From positions 633,856 through 697,855 of the forward strand of contig NZ_JAELVM010000001.1 in assembly GCF_016745235.1 (NCBI RefSeq): a stretch of DNA of 64,000 nucleotides. Reading direction: 5' to 3'. Below the pieces are notes generated by a model. The model saw only the letters and a list, made by a program, of their open reading frames with translations, was not told where the DNA came from and did not search any database. A program made the translations under genes and the position numbers. Below are positions 16,950 through 25,321 of the stretch, piece by piece. The DNA comes from Chryseobacterium endalhagicum (GTDB lineage: Bacteria > Bacteroidota > Bacteroidia > Flavobacteriales > Weeksellaceae). How positions within the stretch are numbered: the first letter of the stretch is position 1; the number at the start of each line of letters is the position of its first letter.

Positions 16950-17480
16950 ATGAAAACACTCTTAAAAATTCTTGGCTTCGTTGTTATTTTAGTGGCACTT
17001 TATGCCCTTATTGCCATATTTGCTTTTGATAAAAAGAATCATTTTGAAAGATCAGTGGTGATTAATGCGCCAAAAGAAAAAGTATGGCAGCATGTAGGTT
17101 CTCTAAAGGGATATAATGTTTGGGATCCTTTTTCCAAAACAGACAAAGATATTGTGATCACCTATTCCGGAACCGGTGACAAAGTAGGAGACTCTTACCA
17201 CTGGAAAGGAAATGATAAAGTAGGAGAAGGGGAACAGTCAGTTACCCAGCTGGTACCAAATGAGAAAATGATCACCAAGCTTCATTTTATCAAGCCGTTT
17301 GAAGGAGATGCAGTAGCTACTTTTACATTAATCCCGGAAGGAAACGGAACGAAAGTAACCTGGGCTATGGATAATGAACTGAATTCGATGATGAAAATTA
17401 TGAAACCGATGATGGATATGAACATGAAAACCATGTTTGACCAAGGACTCGGAGACCTGAAAAAAATTGCTGAAAAGTAA
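16950..17480 (+). CDS. SRPBCC-family protein (START-like ligand-binding fold)
   Basis: A 176-residue protein with one N-terminal membrane helix (residues 5-27, ILGFVVILVALYALIAIFAF) and a polyketide-cyclase/SRPBCC domain: ERSVVINAPKEKVWQHVGSL, NVWDPFSKTD, GTGDKVGDSYHWKGN, GTKVTWAMDNEL. The fold forms a hydrophobic cavity for lipid-like ligands. No catalytic role can be assigned. A strong terminator follows at 17489-17515. Confidence 0.82.
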   Translation: MKTLLKILGFVVILVALYALIAIFAFDKKNHFERSVVINAPKEKVWQHVGSLKGYNVWDPFSKTDKDIVITYSGTGDKVGDSYHWKGNDKVGEGEQSVTQLVPNEKMITKLHFIKPFEGDAVATFTLIPEGNGTKVTWAMDNELNSMMKIMKPMMDMNMKTMFDQGLGDLKKIAEK

Positions 17481-17488
17481 AGAATAAG

Positions 17489-17515
17489 AGCCTTGTATTT
17501 TTGCAAGGCTTTTTT
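17489..17515 (+). terminator. Terminator of the SRPBCC gene
   Basis: Stem AGCCTTG / CAAGGCT with an 8-base loop, followed by six Ts. It begins 9 bases after the stop codon. Confidence 0.85.
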
Positions 17516-17631
17516 ATGAATTTTATTGAATTCCGGCTATCCGGTTTATTGAATTGATTGGAAACAAAAATGTCTTAATGCGGATTCAGAGTATTTTAAA
17601 AAATTATTATCTTTATGTAAAGATTAGATGT

Positions 17632-18081
17632 ATGGAGAAGACCGTATTTGAGAAAAGTGATATAAGAGACTATGTGAAAACCGTAATCTCTGAAAAAATA
17701 GAAAAACTTAAAAACTTTATCGAGTTTACTCTGGAAGCCAGCCGTGACATCAAAAAGACGCCCAAATATGACAGTATGAGGGAGGAAATGCAGGAGGAAA
17801 TCTACCAGATGCAGCGTCAGCTGGGAGCTTTGAATGATCTTAAAAGAAATATGTCCAAAGTTCTGAACACTTCTACCGGAAAAATACAGCTGGGTTCCCT
17901 GGTGATCACCAATAAAGCAAGGTTTTATATCTCAGTTTCATTAGGAGAATTCTTTTTTGAAGGCGACCGCTTCTATGCCATTTCCCCGGAAAGCCCTATG
18001 GCTAAAAAGATGATGGGGATGAAATCAGGAGATGCTTTTACATTGAATAATATTCATCAGAAGATTGTGGAGGTGATTTGA
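17632..18081 (+). CDS. GreA/GreB C-terminal-domain-like protein
   Basis: About 149 residues from ATG 17632 (MEKTVFEKSDIRDYVKTVIS). The open frame extends to 17554, but a -7-like TATCTTTA box lies just upstream of 17632 and the sequence before that ATG is low in coding character. The N-terminal half is a helical hairpin (EEMQEEIYQMQRQL), and the C-terminal half, from GKIQLGSLVITNKARFYISV to the end, resembles the FKBP-like domain of GreA/GreB. It may bind RNA polymerase; the acidic tip residues of true Gre factors are not evident. Confidence 0.65.
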   Translation: MEKTVFEKSDIRDYVKTVISEKIEKLKNFIEFTLEASRDIKKTPKYDSMREEMQEEIYQMQRQLGALNDLKRNMSKVLNTSTGKIQLGSLVITNKARFYISVSLGEFFFEGDRFYAISPESPMAKKMMGMKSGDAFTLNNIHQKIVEVI

Positions 18082-18095
18082 GGGGAGACTGGAAG

Positions 18096-18285
18096 TAAGA
18101 GCCAAGAATCAAGATGCTAAATGTCAGATATCAGATTTCAGACGGAAATTGGCAATTGTGAATTTTGCTTTGCAAGTGAATGGTGAATTTTAGAACCAAG
18201 ATGCTAGATGTCAGACATCAGATTTTAGATTTCAGATGGAAATTGGCAATTGTGAATTTTGCTTCGCAAGTGAATGGTGAATTTT
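18096..18285 (+). repeat. Two tandem ~95-base repeats
   Basis: Two copies (about 18096-18190 and 18191-18285) share CCAAGATGCTAGATGTCAGA-like starts, then a TGGCAATTGTGAATTTTGC stretch, TTCGCAAGTGAATGG and a TGAATTTT end. Part of the unit (TGAATTTTGCTTCGCAAG) recurs at 31976-32012 (inverted) and at 63599-63625. It is non-coding and belongs to the dispersed intergenic repeats of this genome. Confidence 0.8.
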
Positions 18286-18714
18286 AGAACCAAGATGTGA
18301 GATGTAAGATTTCAGACACGAGATATCAGACACGAGATTTCAGACTTGAGGGTAAGGACCTTTTGCATTTCTGTATTTTCATAAATATATTAAAAACAAT
18401 AAGGGCTGAATATTTCAATATATGAAGAAAATGGCAATACTCAACCTATCACATTCAATAGGAACGGGCTTTAGCCCGTTTAACAGATAATCTCCGCCAT
18501 TTATCCGGCTTTAGCCAAAACCTGGATTCAAGCACGAAAATATTTGCTATTTACTGTAAAAGTTTGGGTTTAGATCAAGGTCTCAGATATCAGACATCAG
18601 ACCTTTTACAGCAAATTTTGTAAACTATATAACCAGCAACCAGTAACCAGCAACCGCCAAACTCAGCTACTCTCCAACCCTCAAACGCTCCAACCCTCCA
18701 ACTCAAAACACGCC
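18286..18714. repeat. Gene-free stretch with CAGA word repeats and a REP-like element
   Basis: No gene is visible. The DNA contains runs of the words AGATATCAGACACGAGA and CAGATATCAGACATCAGA (18300-18350, 18585-18605), then a REP-like double hairpin at 18463-18516, and ends in CCAACCCTC / CCAGCAACC direct repeats (18632-18705) just before the DoxX-like gene. Confidence 0.6.
18463..18516. repeat. REP-like double hairpin, copy 1
   Basis: AACGGGCTTTAGCCCGTT (arms of 8 bases, TT loop) at 18463-18480 is followed by a second small hairpin around CCGGCTTTAGCC at 18505-18516. The preceding CAATAGGAACGGGC and the order of elements match copy 2 at 33469-33542. Confidence 0.65.
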
Positions 18715-19353
18715 ATGACATTTCAAAAACTAAGGACAAACAAACGGAATCAGTGGATCATCATTCACCTAAGGTATCTGGTGGGATTTGCGTTTTTTCC
18801 TTCAGGTCTTACCAAATTATTAGGGAACAGATTTACCGTAATTTCTACAGATACTCCGATTGGTTATTTCTTTGAAGCGATGTACCGGACGGGTTTTTAC
18901 TGGAATTTTTTAGGACTTTGTCAGATTGTTGCCGGAATTTTACTGATGACGCAGCGGTTCGCCCTTTTGGGAGCTCTTATGTTTTTAGCGATATTAAGTA
19001 ACATCTGGATCATTACGATCAGCCTTTCCTTCACGGGAACATGGGTAATCACTTCTCTGATGATGATTGCAGTGATTGTATTACTGATCTGGGATCATCA
19101 TAAGCTGATGCCTGTTCTGGGGTATAACCGCACAATAACTATAGAATCTTACCCTGATCCGGGGCGGATCTGGATCAATGCAGGTCTTATTTACACGGTT
19201 TGTTTGATGGGTTTATCGGTTCCGGGACCTGTTCAAGAAGGCCTGGGCCTATGGATTTCAAGATTATTAATTGGAATGGTGTTTCTTACATTTTTATTCA
19301 CGAATTATAAAATGTATAAAAAACTTAACTTAGATGTAAAGAATCAGGCATAA
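18715..19353 (+). CDS. DoxX-like membrane protein
   Basis: A 212-residue protein with about six hydrophobic helices. The N-terminal half (LRYLVGFAFFPSGLTKLLG, then FLGLCQIVAGILLMTQRFAL) resembles the DoxX family of four-helix membrane proteins linked to quinone or redox systems. Function here is unknown. It lies 41 bases upstream of the nitroreductase gene, but that gene has its own promoter box. Confidence 0.65.
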   Translation: MTFQKLRTNKRNQWIIIHLRYLVGFAFFPSGLTKLLGNRFTVISTDTPIGYFFEAMYRTGFYWNFLGLCQIVAGILLMTQRFALLGALMFLAILSNIWIITISLSFTGTWVITSLMMIAVIVLLIWDHHKLMPVLGYNRTITIESYPDPGRIWINAGLIYTVCLMGLSVPGPVQEGLGLWISRLLIGMVFLTFLFTNYKMYKKLNLDVKNQA

Positions 19354-19382
19354 ATCTCTGTCACGCATTCAATTTCATGTTG

Positions 19383-19390
19383 TAAATTTG
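19383..19390 (+). promoter_or_regulatory. -7 promoter box (TAAATTTG), leaderless start
   Basis: Fits TAnnTTTG and ends four bases before the nitroreductase ATG at 19395. Transcription would begin at or next to the start codon. Confidence 0.5.
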
Positions 19391-19394
19391 CATC

Positions 19395-19907
19395 ATGAAT
19401 AAAGCAGAAATTTTAAAAGAAATCATAGAGCAGAGAAGAAGTATTTTTCCAAAAGATTATGCAGAAACAGAAATTTCTCAGGAAATTCTTGACGAAATTC
19501 TAAATTCGGCAGCATTTGCTCCCAATCACAAACGTACAAAGCCCTGGCGTTTCAAAATATTCAAAGGAGAAGAAAAAGCAAAATTAGCTTCAGAAATGCA
19601 GGCTATTTACAAAGCTTCTCAACCGGAACAGACCTTTTTGGAGAAAAAATACCAGGATATCGGTTTTAAAATCAATACATCAGATGCGGTTGTATCCATT
19701 GTTGTGAATTTCAGCGGGATGGTTCCTGAATGGGAAGAGATTGCAGCAGTTTCCATGGCAGTTCAGAATATGTACCTTACCTGTACTGCAAATAATGTAG
19801 GCTGCTACTGGAGTTCTCCGGCAATTGTCAACCATCTTAAGGAATCTCTGACCATCGAAGAAAACCAGAAATGTCTTGGGCTTTTTTATATGGGAAATAC
19901 TAATTAA
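19395..19907 (+). CDS. Nitroreductase-family flavoprotein, possibly shortened at the C-terminus
   Basis: A 170-residue protein. RRSIFPKDYAETEISQEILD and AAFAPNHKRTKPWRF are the FMN-binding start of the nitroreductase fold (YdjA-like group), and LTCTANNVGCYWSSPAIV and CLGLFYMG are the later conserved segments. It should use FMN and NAD(P)H to reduce small substrates. The protein stops directly after FYMGNTN, whereas relatives usually continue for some 10-20 residues, so the end may be truncated. A terminator-like hairpin and a MITE-like repeat follow immediately. Confidence 0.8.
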   Translation: MNKAEILKEIIEQRRSIFPKDYAETEISQEILDEILNSAAFAPNHKRTKPWRFKIFKGEEKAKLASEMQAIYKASQPEQTFLEKKYQDIGFKINTSDAVVSIVVNFSGMVPEWEEIAAVSMAVQNMYLTCTANNVGCYWSSPAIVNHLKESLTIEENQKCLGLFYMGNTN

Positions 19908-19937
19908 TTTAATTAGCTCTTTAAGTATTTTGTGGCT

Positions 19938-19966
19938 GTCTCAAAATTGAGACGGGTCTTTTTTTA
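19938..19966 (+). terminator. Terminator of the nitroreductase gene
   Basis: Arms GTCTCAA / TTGAGAC with an AA loop, followed by GGGTC and a run of Ts. Similar CTGTCTCA stems occur at 20230-20245 and 53885-53914. Confidence 0.6.
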
Positions 19967-19975
19967 TTAATTTTC

Positions 19976-20139
19976 ACGCAAAGTTTCATTCTAATACCGT
20001 ATACCTTGAGAGGGCAAAGACGGAATCAATTTACATTGATTCGATTAAGCGGGCGTATTATCCATTCGCTTTATCACGACGAAGTCGAATTCTTTGCTTT
20101 CCTTTAAATTTAACATCGTCTAAAGTAAAATCTTTGCGT
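19976..20139. repeat. MITE-like repeat, copy A (164 bp)
   Basis: The element starts with ACGCAAAGTTTCATT and ends with AAAATCTTTGCGT, so its ends are inverted repeats. Inside are GGAATCAAT...ATTGATTCGATTAAGCG and a GACGAAGTCGAATTCTTTGC segment. Copy B at 30038-30199 and two half-copies at 53600-53812 have the same order of motifs. No ORF is present. Confidence 0.75.
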
Positions 20140-20190
20140 CTAATAAAACAACTCCTTTTGCCGCAACCTCGAAAAATAATCTCTAAAGAA

Positions 20191-20229
20191 AATAATCCCC
20201 GAAGCTTTTGGATTCGGGGATTATTTTTT
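20191..20229. terminator. Bidirectional terminator
   Basis: Perfect 13-base stem AATAATCCCCGAA / TTCGGGGATTATT with a 9-base loop; a T-run follows on the plus strand and a T-rich tract on the minus strand. It serves the minus-strand hydrolase gene that ends at 20252. Confidence 0.8.
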
Positions 20230-20251
20230 TGAGACTTTTTAGACAGCCTCT

Positions 20252-21868
20252 TTATTTCTTTTTAATCACTTGATACGTCGGACGTATCGGATTGGTTGTA
20301 TCAAAAATAATGTCATAAGTTCCGGCTTCCACATTGATATTTCTGCCGTATTGAACGAGCTGGTTATTGTCATTAATACCGAGATCCAGGGTCCATTCGT
20401 TGTTTCCTCTGAATTTGATCTGGCCGGATTTCAACGGAATATTTCTGGCTTCTAAAATATCCTTATTCTTTCCACCCGGAACCAGTTTGATATCAGGACC
20501 GTTCCAGCCGTTTGGAGTCGCACTTCCGATCACTCCCCAAAGAAAATGGTCATCAATCTTTTTCGCTTCTTTTACAATTTTATCCTTAATAACAATGTTT
20601 AAGACTGTGTTTTTACCATTACTATCGGGCTTGAATTCAAAATAGATTCGGTCTCCAACTGGATTGTTGATATAAAATTTGGTGTCGCTTTCTGTAAAAA
20701 GTATACCTTCTGCTTCATTGGTTTCTTTAAAGTTCATCACATTATCATTGGCTAAAATATAGAAAGAAGAGTTTTTTGCCTGGTATAAACCTGTCAGGTC
20801 TTTTTCATATTTTGTTCCAATGTTGACTTTTTTCGGAAGATCATACGTCTCGCCGGCAAGAATAGCGATGATTTTGTCGGTGATCTCAAAAACACTGTTA
20901 TCCCGGTTATTACTCAAAACAATAACAGAAATATCTTCATCAGGAATTGTCAGGAACCGGCTTATAAAACCAGGTCCGGCTCCATCATGACCAATGGTTG
21001 TTTTTCCTTTTATGATCTGCCGGTGCCATCCGTAACCGAAATCGTACGTTTTGAAAGGAGTCTGTGCTTTTTTCAAAGTCTCTTTTTTAAGGATTTTATA
21101 AGCTTTGATACCCTGTTCGAATTTGTATAAATCTTCAACGGTAGAATACATGGCGCCTGCCGCATGAGGGTGGTCATAATCGTAAACCACCGCTTCACGG
21201 GAGTTGTGGGGAGACAGATATTCGTAGCCGGTTGTTTTGTTTTTATCTTTTAAATCTTTAAACCCAAACCCTGTATTTTTCATTCCCAACGGATCCAGAA
21301 TATAATGTTGAATGGCTTTCGGATACGGCATTCCGCTTACCTTTGTAATGATATACCCTAAAATATAATAATTGGAATTGCTGTAGCCCCAGCCTTTTCC
21401 CGGAGAAAAAACAAAAGGCTGCTGGGAAATAGATTTCATAAAAACGGCTTCATTTTTGGTGTTCTCGGGGCCGGTATCATTAGGAATTCCCGAAGTATGG
21501 GTAATTAAATTCTCTATGGTAATGCTGTCTCCTTTAGGAAAATCGGGATAATATTTGGAGAGTTTATCATTCAGGGATAATTTTCCTTCTTCATTTAACA
21601 GGAGAGCTGTTGTAGCCGTAAATGTTTTTGTAGTAGAATAGATCCGGTATATGTTTTGGTTGGTATTTTTTATTTTGGTTTGAAAATCCTGAATTCCAAA
21701 GCTTTTTTCGAAAATTATTTTCCCTTTTTCAGCAACCAGAATACTTCCGTTAAAACGGTCCATATGAGTATAGGCATGAACTAAGGTATTGATTTTTTCT
21801 TCTTGAGTCTGGCCTTGAATTTTTGCGGCAGATAAGATAATAAGGATGAAAAATAAGTTCTTAAGCAT
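20252..21868 (-). CDS. Secreted serine hydrolase with C-terminal beta domain
   Basis: A 538-residue protein with a signal peptide (MLKNLFFILIILSAAKIQGQ). The catalytic domain has the complete set of class C beta-lactamase motifs: STTK (78-81), YSN (162-164) and HDG (294-296). The remaining ~200 residues (from about 340) form one or two beta domains, including a last part (WTLDLGINDNNQLVQYGRNI) that looks like a carbohydrate- or outer-membrane-binding module. Probably a periplasmic or surface esterase/peptidase. It stands alone with the hairpin at 20191-20229 as terminator. Confidence 0.87.
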   Translation of the reverse strand: MLKNLFFILIILSAAKIQGQTQEEKINTLVHAYTHMDRFNGSILVAEKGKIIFEKSFGIQDFQTKIKNTNQNIYRIYSTTKTFTATTALLLNEEGKLSLNDKLSKYYPDFPKGDSITIENLITHTSGIPNDTGPENTKNEAVFMKSISQQPFVFSPGKGWGYSNSNYYILGYIITKVSGMPYPKAIQHYILDPLGMKNTGFGFKDLKDKNKTTGYEYLSPHNSREAVVYDYDHPHAAGAMYSTVEDLYKFEQGIKAYKILKKETLKKAQTPFKTYDFGYGWHRQIIKGKTTIGHDGAGPGFISRFLTIPDEDISVIVLSNNRDNSVFEITDKIIAILAGETYDLPKKVNIGTKYEKDLTGLYQAKNSSFYILANDNVMNFKETNEAEGILFTESDTKFYINNPVGDRIYFEFKPDSNGKNTVLNIVIKDKIVKEAKKIDDHFLWGVIGSATPNGWNGPDIKLVPGGKNKDILEARNIPLKSGQIKFRGNNEWTLDLGINDNNQLVQYGRNINVEAGTYDIIFDTTNPIRPTYQVIKKK

Positions 21869-21988
21869 TTCGTAATTTTGTGTTTCAAATATCCTGTTTT
21901 TTTCCGGTAATTTTCCGGGTCACAAGAAAAATATTAGGTTAAATGTTGGAGAAAGTAATTTATTATATGGAGGATTAGTTTTTTTTAT

Positions 21989-21996
21989 TATCTTTG
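21989..21996 (+). promoter_or_regulatory. -7 promoter box (TATCTTTG) of rpsP-rimM
   Basis: Consensus box 49 bases upstream of the rpsP ATG at 22046. It is the only good TAnnTTTG match in the spacer. Confidence 0.6.
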
Positions 21997-22045
21997 CACT
22001 CTTAAATATTTAACTGGGACGAGTTCCCGTAAAATTCACAACATT

Positions 22046-22612
22046 ATGTCAGTAAAAATCAGATTACAAAGACACGGTAAAAAAGGTAAGCCTTTCTTCC
22101 ACATCGTGGTTGCAGATTCTAGAGCTAGAAGAGATGGTAGATTCATCGAGAAACTAGGAACTTACAACCCAATTACTAACCCTGCAACTATCGATTTGAA
22201 CGTTGACTCTGCTGTAAAGTGGTTAAACAACGGTGCTCAGCCAACTGATACTGCAAGAGCTATCCTTTCTTACAAAGGTGCCCTTTACAAAAAACACTTA
22301 CAAGGTGGTGTTGCTAAAGGAGCTTTTGACGAGGCTGAAGCTGAGAAAAGATTCAATGCTTGGTTAGAATCTAAAGAGCAAAAAGTACAAGGTAAAGTAG
22401 AAGGTTTAACTAAAGCTCAGGCTGACGCTAAGAAAGCTGCTTTAGAAGCTGAAGCTAAAGTAAACGAAGCTAGAATCGCTGCTGCTGCACAAGCTGATGC
22501 TGATGCTAAAGCTGCTGAGGAAGCTGCTAACGCACCTGCTGAAGAAGTTGTTGCTGAAGCTACAGAAGGAGAAGCTCCTGCTGCTGAAACTGAAGAAAAC
22601 ACTGAAGCTTAA
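22046..22612 (+). CDS. rpsP: 30S ribosomal protein S16 with long C-terminal tail
   Basis: A 188-residue protein. The first ~85 residues are canonical S16 ([46 protein letters not shown]), which binds 16S rRNA during 30S assembly. The remainder is a highly charged, Ala/Glu/Lys-rich tail ([20 protein letters not shown] and repeats of AAEE) about as long as the core, a feature also known from other Bacteroidetes. Codon choice is strongly biased, as expected for a ribosomal gene. rimM follows 12 bases later in the same operon. Confidence 0.97.
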   Translation: MSVKIRLQRHGKKGKPFFHIVVADSRARRDGRFIEKLGTYNPITNPATIDLNVDSAVKWLNNGAQPTDTARAILSYKGALYKKHLQGGVAKGAFDEAEAEKRFNAWLESKEQKVQGKVEGLTKAQADAKKAALEAEAKVNEARIAAAAQADADAKAAEEAANAPAEEVVAEATEGEAPAAETEENTEA

Positions 22613-22624
22613 GAATAACCCTGT

Positions 22625-23167
22625 ATGCGTAAAGAAGATTGCTATTTACTAGGAAAAATCACACGCAGACACGGCCTTGCGGGAAACGTTATCCTTAAAC
22701 TGGATACCGATCAACCCGAGCTTTACAATAAATTGGAATCAATATTCGTTGAAATCAACGGATTATTGGTTCCATTTTTTATTGTCAAATCAGCATGGAG
22801 CAAGAATGATGCTCTGAATATTGCTTTTAAAAATTCTTCTGAAGCTCTGGTAGACCAGTCTTTAGGAAAAGATGTCTATTTACCGCTTGCCAGCCTTCCA
22901 AAACTTACAGGAAAGCAGTTCTACTATCATGAGATCATCGGTTTCGATATCCTTGATGAAAATGATAAGGAATGCGGCGTGATAAGATCTGTAAACGATC
23001 AGACTGCCCAAAACTATTTCGTGACCAACCTGGACGGTAAAGAAGTAGTGATCCCCATCATCAAAGATTGGATACTGGAGGTGAACCGCGAAGAGAGATT
23101 CATCAAAATGCAGCTTCCGGAAGGACTTATCGATGTCTTTTTAGTATCCTCTAAAAAAGACGAATAA
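22625..23167 (+). CDS. rimM: Ribosome maturation factor RimM
   Basis: A 180-residue protein with the two RimM domains: an N-terminal beta barrel (CYLLGKITRRHGLAGNVILK) and a C-terminal PRC barrel (FYYHEIIGFDILDENDKECG, VVIPIIKDWILEVNREERFI). It binds S19 and helps mature the 30S head. It is cotranscribed with rpsP, as in most bacteria, although trmD does not follow here; the next gene is convergent and its stop is directly adjacent. Confidence 0.95.
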   Translation: MRKEDCYLLGKITRRHGLAGNVILKLDTDQPELYNKLESIFVEINGLLVPFFIVKSAWSKNDALNIAFKNSSEALVDQSLGKDVYLPLASLPKLTGKQFYYHEIIGFDILDENDKECGVIRSVNDQTAQNYFVTNLDGKEVVIPIIKDWILEVNREERFIKMQLPEGLIDVFLVSSKKDE

Positions 23168-24223
23168 TCAATTTTTCAGATAATAGATCTGAAACTTACC
23201 CTCTTTCAAATTACTTACCAGAAAATATTTCCCTGCCTGGGTCCGGATAGGATCAGAAGCAAGTATTTTCGTGTGGTTTTCCTTCGTGGAAACGGTTTTA
23301 TTTCCTATTTGTACATCATAATAATACATGTAGACCGGATGATAACCGAAAGAAGCCACAAAATGGTTCCCTGTGCTGAACCATTGGTTTCCCGAAACAA
23401 TTTTATCCCTGATCTTGAAAGACACGGAGTCTATAAATTCATTATGGATCCTGGTCGAGAAATTAGTTTTCCGTGAGGATAACTCTATTTTCGGACGGAG
23501 CTTTACATAAAGCGGATCGCTGTCTCCCGATGATGCCGCAGAATCTTTTTTCAGCGTTCCCAGAAGGTTTGAAGAAACGAAGAAGCTGTTTTTCTGTCCC
23601 GGATTGAACAGGTAATTATCACCGTAAGCCGCATACCCATAAATTCCGCCATTGGTGTCACCGGGTATCAGCAGGATATGATCAGTTTTATCAAGAATGT
23701 TTTTTTGAAGAGCAGTCTGCTCATCAGCAATTTTTTTGTGCAGTGCACTGTCTTTTTCAGATTCTCCCACATGAAAAAGGTGCTCATATTTTTTCGTGAC
23801 ATCATCCAGATTATAAAATGGAAGAATCTTTTTGTAACGGTAATCCGGAGTCATATATTTCCGGTTATTGGCATACAGATTACCGGCAGGATCCAGAAAA
23901 GCAAGATTATTAATGGCAGGGATGTTTTTCCATTTCTCAACAATGGCCAGCTTGCCTTTATTCATGATAAACAGTCTGTTGGTATCGTTCTGATGGGAAT
24001 CTGTTCTCGGATAATTAAAGATGAAAAAATAAGTGTCTTTCACCAGATAGGTGCAGTTGTCTTTCTGTGAAAGGGGAAGTTCCATTACTTTTTCCAACCG
24101 GATTGCCGGATCTGAAAATACCGGAAATTCAGGGATTTCGGGATGTTTATCTTCTTCTACATCCGTTTTGGGACTGTAGCAGGAAGATAAAACAAAAAGC
24201 ATCAGTACAAATGGAATCCTCAT
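23168..24223 (-). CDS. Predicted lipoprotein, unknown function
   Basis: A 351-residue protein with a short lipoprotein signal (MRIPFVLMLFVLSSC; Cys15) followed by an acidic linker. The mature part is beta-rich, with repeated short strands and aromatic residues (YLVKDTYFFIFNYPRTDSHQ, NGGIYGYAAYGDNYLF), possibly a propeller or sandwich. I recognise no family. The gene is convergent with rimM; the two stop codons touch. Confidence 0.65.
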   Translation of the reverse strand: MRIPFVLMLFVLSSCYSPKTDVEEDKHPEIPEFPVFSDPAIRLEKVMELPLSQKDNCTYLVKDTYFFIFNYPRTDSHQNDTNRLFIMNKGKLAIVEKWKNIPAINNLAFLDPAGNLYANNRKYMTPDYRYKKILPFYNLDDVTKKYEHLFHVGESEKDSALHKKIADEQTALQKNILDKTDHILLIPGDTNGGIYGYAAYGDNYLFNPGQKNSFFVSSNLLGTLKKDSAASSGDSDPLYVKLRPKIELSSRKTNFSTRIHNEFIDSVSFKIRDKIVSGNQWFSTGNHFVASFGYHPVYMYYYDVQIGNKTVSTKENHTKILASDPIRTQAGKYFLVSNLKEGKFQIYYLKN

Positions 24224-24287
24224 GGTTTATTTTTATTAAATATATCTATTTTAATTAAAAGTTTTGCCATTATGAAGGGTTTTCATC

Positions 24288-25232
24288 TCAGAGTTTTTGT
24301 TTTAAATTTTCAATCTGGCTGTACATTTTATTAAAGAATATTTTCCTGTCCCGGTTTCCGGAAGTATTCAGGGATTTTGAATTTTTAATCTGGTGTTCAA
24401 AATAATTCAGGGTTTCCCCGCAGGTTCTGGCATCGTTGACCAGAATATAGCCGAACATATTCGTAGGGATCGCAAAAAGCGGCTGCTGCGGATGGTGGAA
24501 AAAAATATCATTGGAAAGATGCATCAGCTCATTTTCGTACAAATGAAATTTTGGATTGCTTTCCGTTTTTTGTTCAATATTTTCTATCAGTTCCTGCAGT
24601 TCTTTCAGGATAATTTCAGCTTCATTTTTATGCAGAAGTCCGGTTTCATAATAGAATAGAATCTGCTGCAGAATACTGGAAATGGTTCTGTCATTCCATA
24701 ATTCCACTACATTTTGTGCTTCATATTTTTTCTTAAGTTCCTGGGTGTTGGATTCAAAATAAGGCGGTGAAAACTGGAGAAAAGGAAGCAGAACATGTTT
24801 CGCATTCAACAGATTCATCCATACATAAATTTTAAAACGGGACAGCAGGGTATCAGATAATGTATAAAAGAAAGGAATATCTTTCGCAGAATAATAAATC
24901 GTCATCTCATCAGAAAGCGGCAGATTCTCAAAAATGCTGAGGTTATTCTGAAAAAAGGACTGCAGATCTTCCATATTGTTCACTGCTGAAGTTTTCTGAA
25001 CCACGAGCTGCCGGTCTGAAGTGATAAACTGATTCAGGGAAATCTGGTAATATTTCGCCAGTTCCAAAGCTTCTTCAAAACTGAATTTTGCTTTCAGGGA
25101 AGTTCTTCTGTGGGCTGCATCATAGCTTATATTGAGAATATTGGCGATCTCATCATTCAAAGATTTGTCACCGATTTTCCTGCGGATTTCCTTAAGCAAA
25201 AGTTCCTGATACATGTTTTTTGTGATTTTCAC
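24288..25232 (-). CDS. Helix-turn-helix protein with large C-terminal domain
   Basis: A 314-residue protein. Residues 5-65 form an Xre-like helix-turn-helix (KEIRRKIGDKSLNDEIANIL, then YDAAHRRTSLKAKFSFEEAL). The rest is a large helical domain of unknown family that recurs in Bacteroidetes regulators. It is presumably a DNA-binding regulator; no partner gene is evident. It is divergent from the LA_2272-like gene at 25322, which is a possible target. Confidence 0.6.
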   Translation of the reverse strand: MKITKNMYQELLLKEIRRKIGDKSLNDEIANILNISYDAAHRRTSLKAKFSFEEALELAKYYQISLNQFITSDRQLVVQKTSAVNNMEDLQSFFQNNLSIFENLPLSDEMTIYYSAKDIPFFYTLSDTLLSRFKIYVWMNLLNAKHVLLPFLQFSPPYFESNTQELKKKYEAQNVVELWNDRTISSILQQILFYYETGLLHKNEAEIILKELQELIENIEQKTESNPKFHLYENELMHLSNDIFFHHPQQPLFAIPTNMFGYILVNDARTCGETLNYFEHQIKNSKSLNTSGNRDRKIFFNKMYSQIENLKQKL

Positions 25233-25321
25233 AAATGTACTTAATTATTTTAATTTTTTTTCGCATTCGGATCTGCGTTTTTCACTGATAATTTTGAAGC
25301 ATAATTTTAAAACAATGAGTT

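Noticed and set aside
19932..20248. A larger mobile element bounded by GGCTGTCT ends enclosing MITE-like copy A
   Set aside because: The GGCTGTCT ends are parts of terminator hairpins of the flanking genes, similar stems occur elsewhere without the element (53885-53914), and copy B lacks them.
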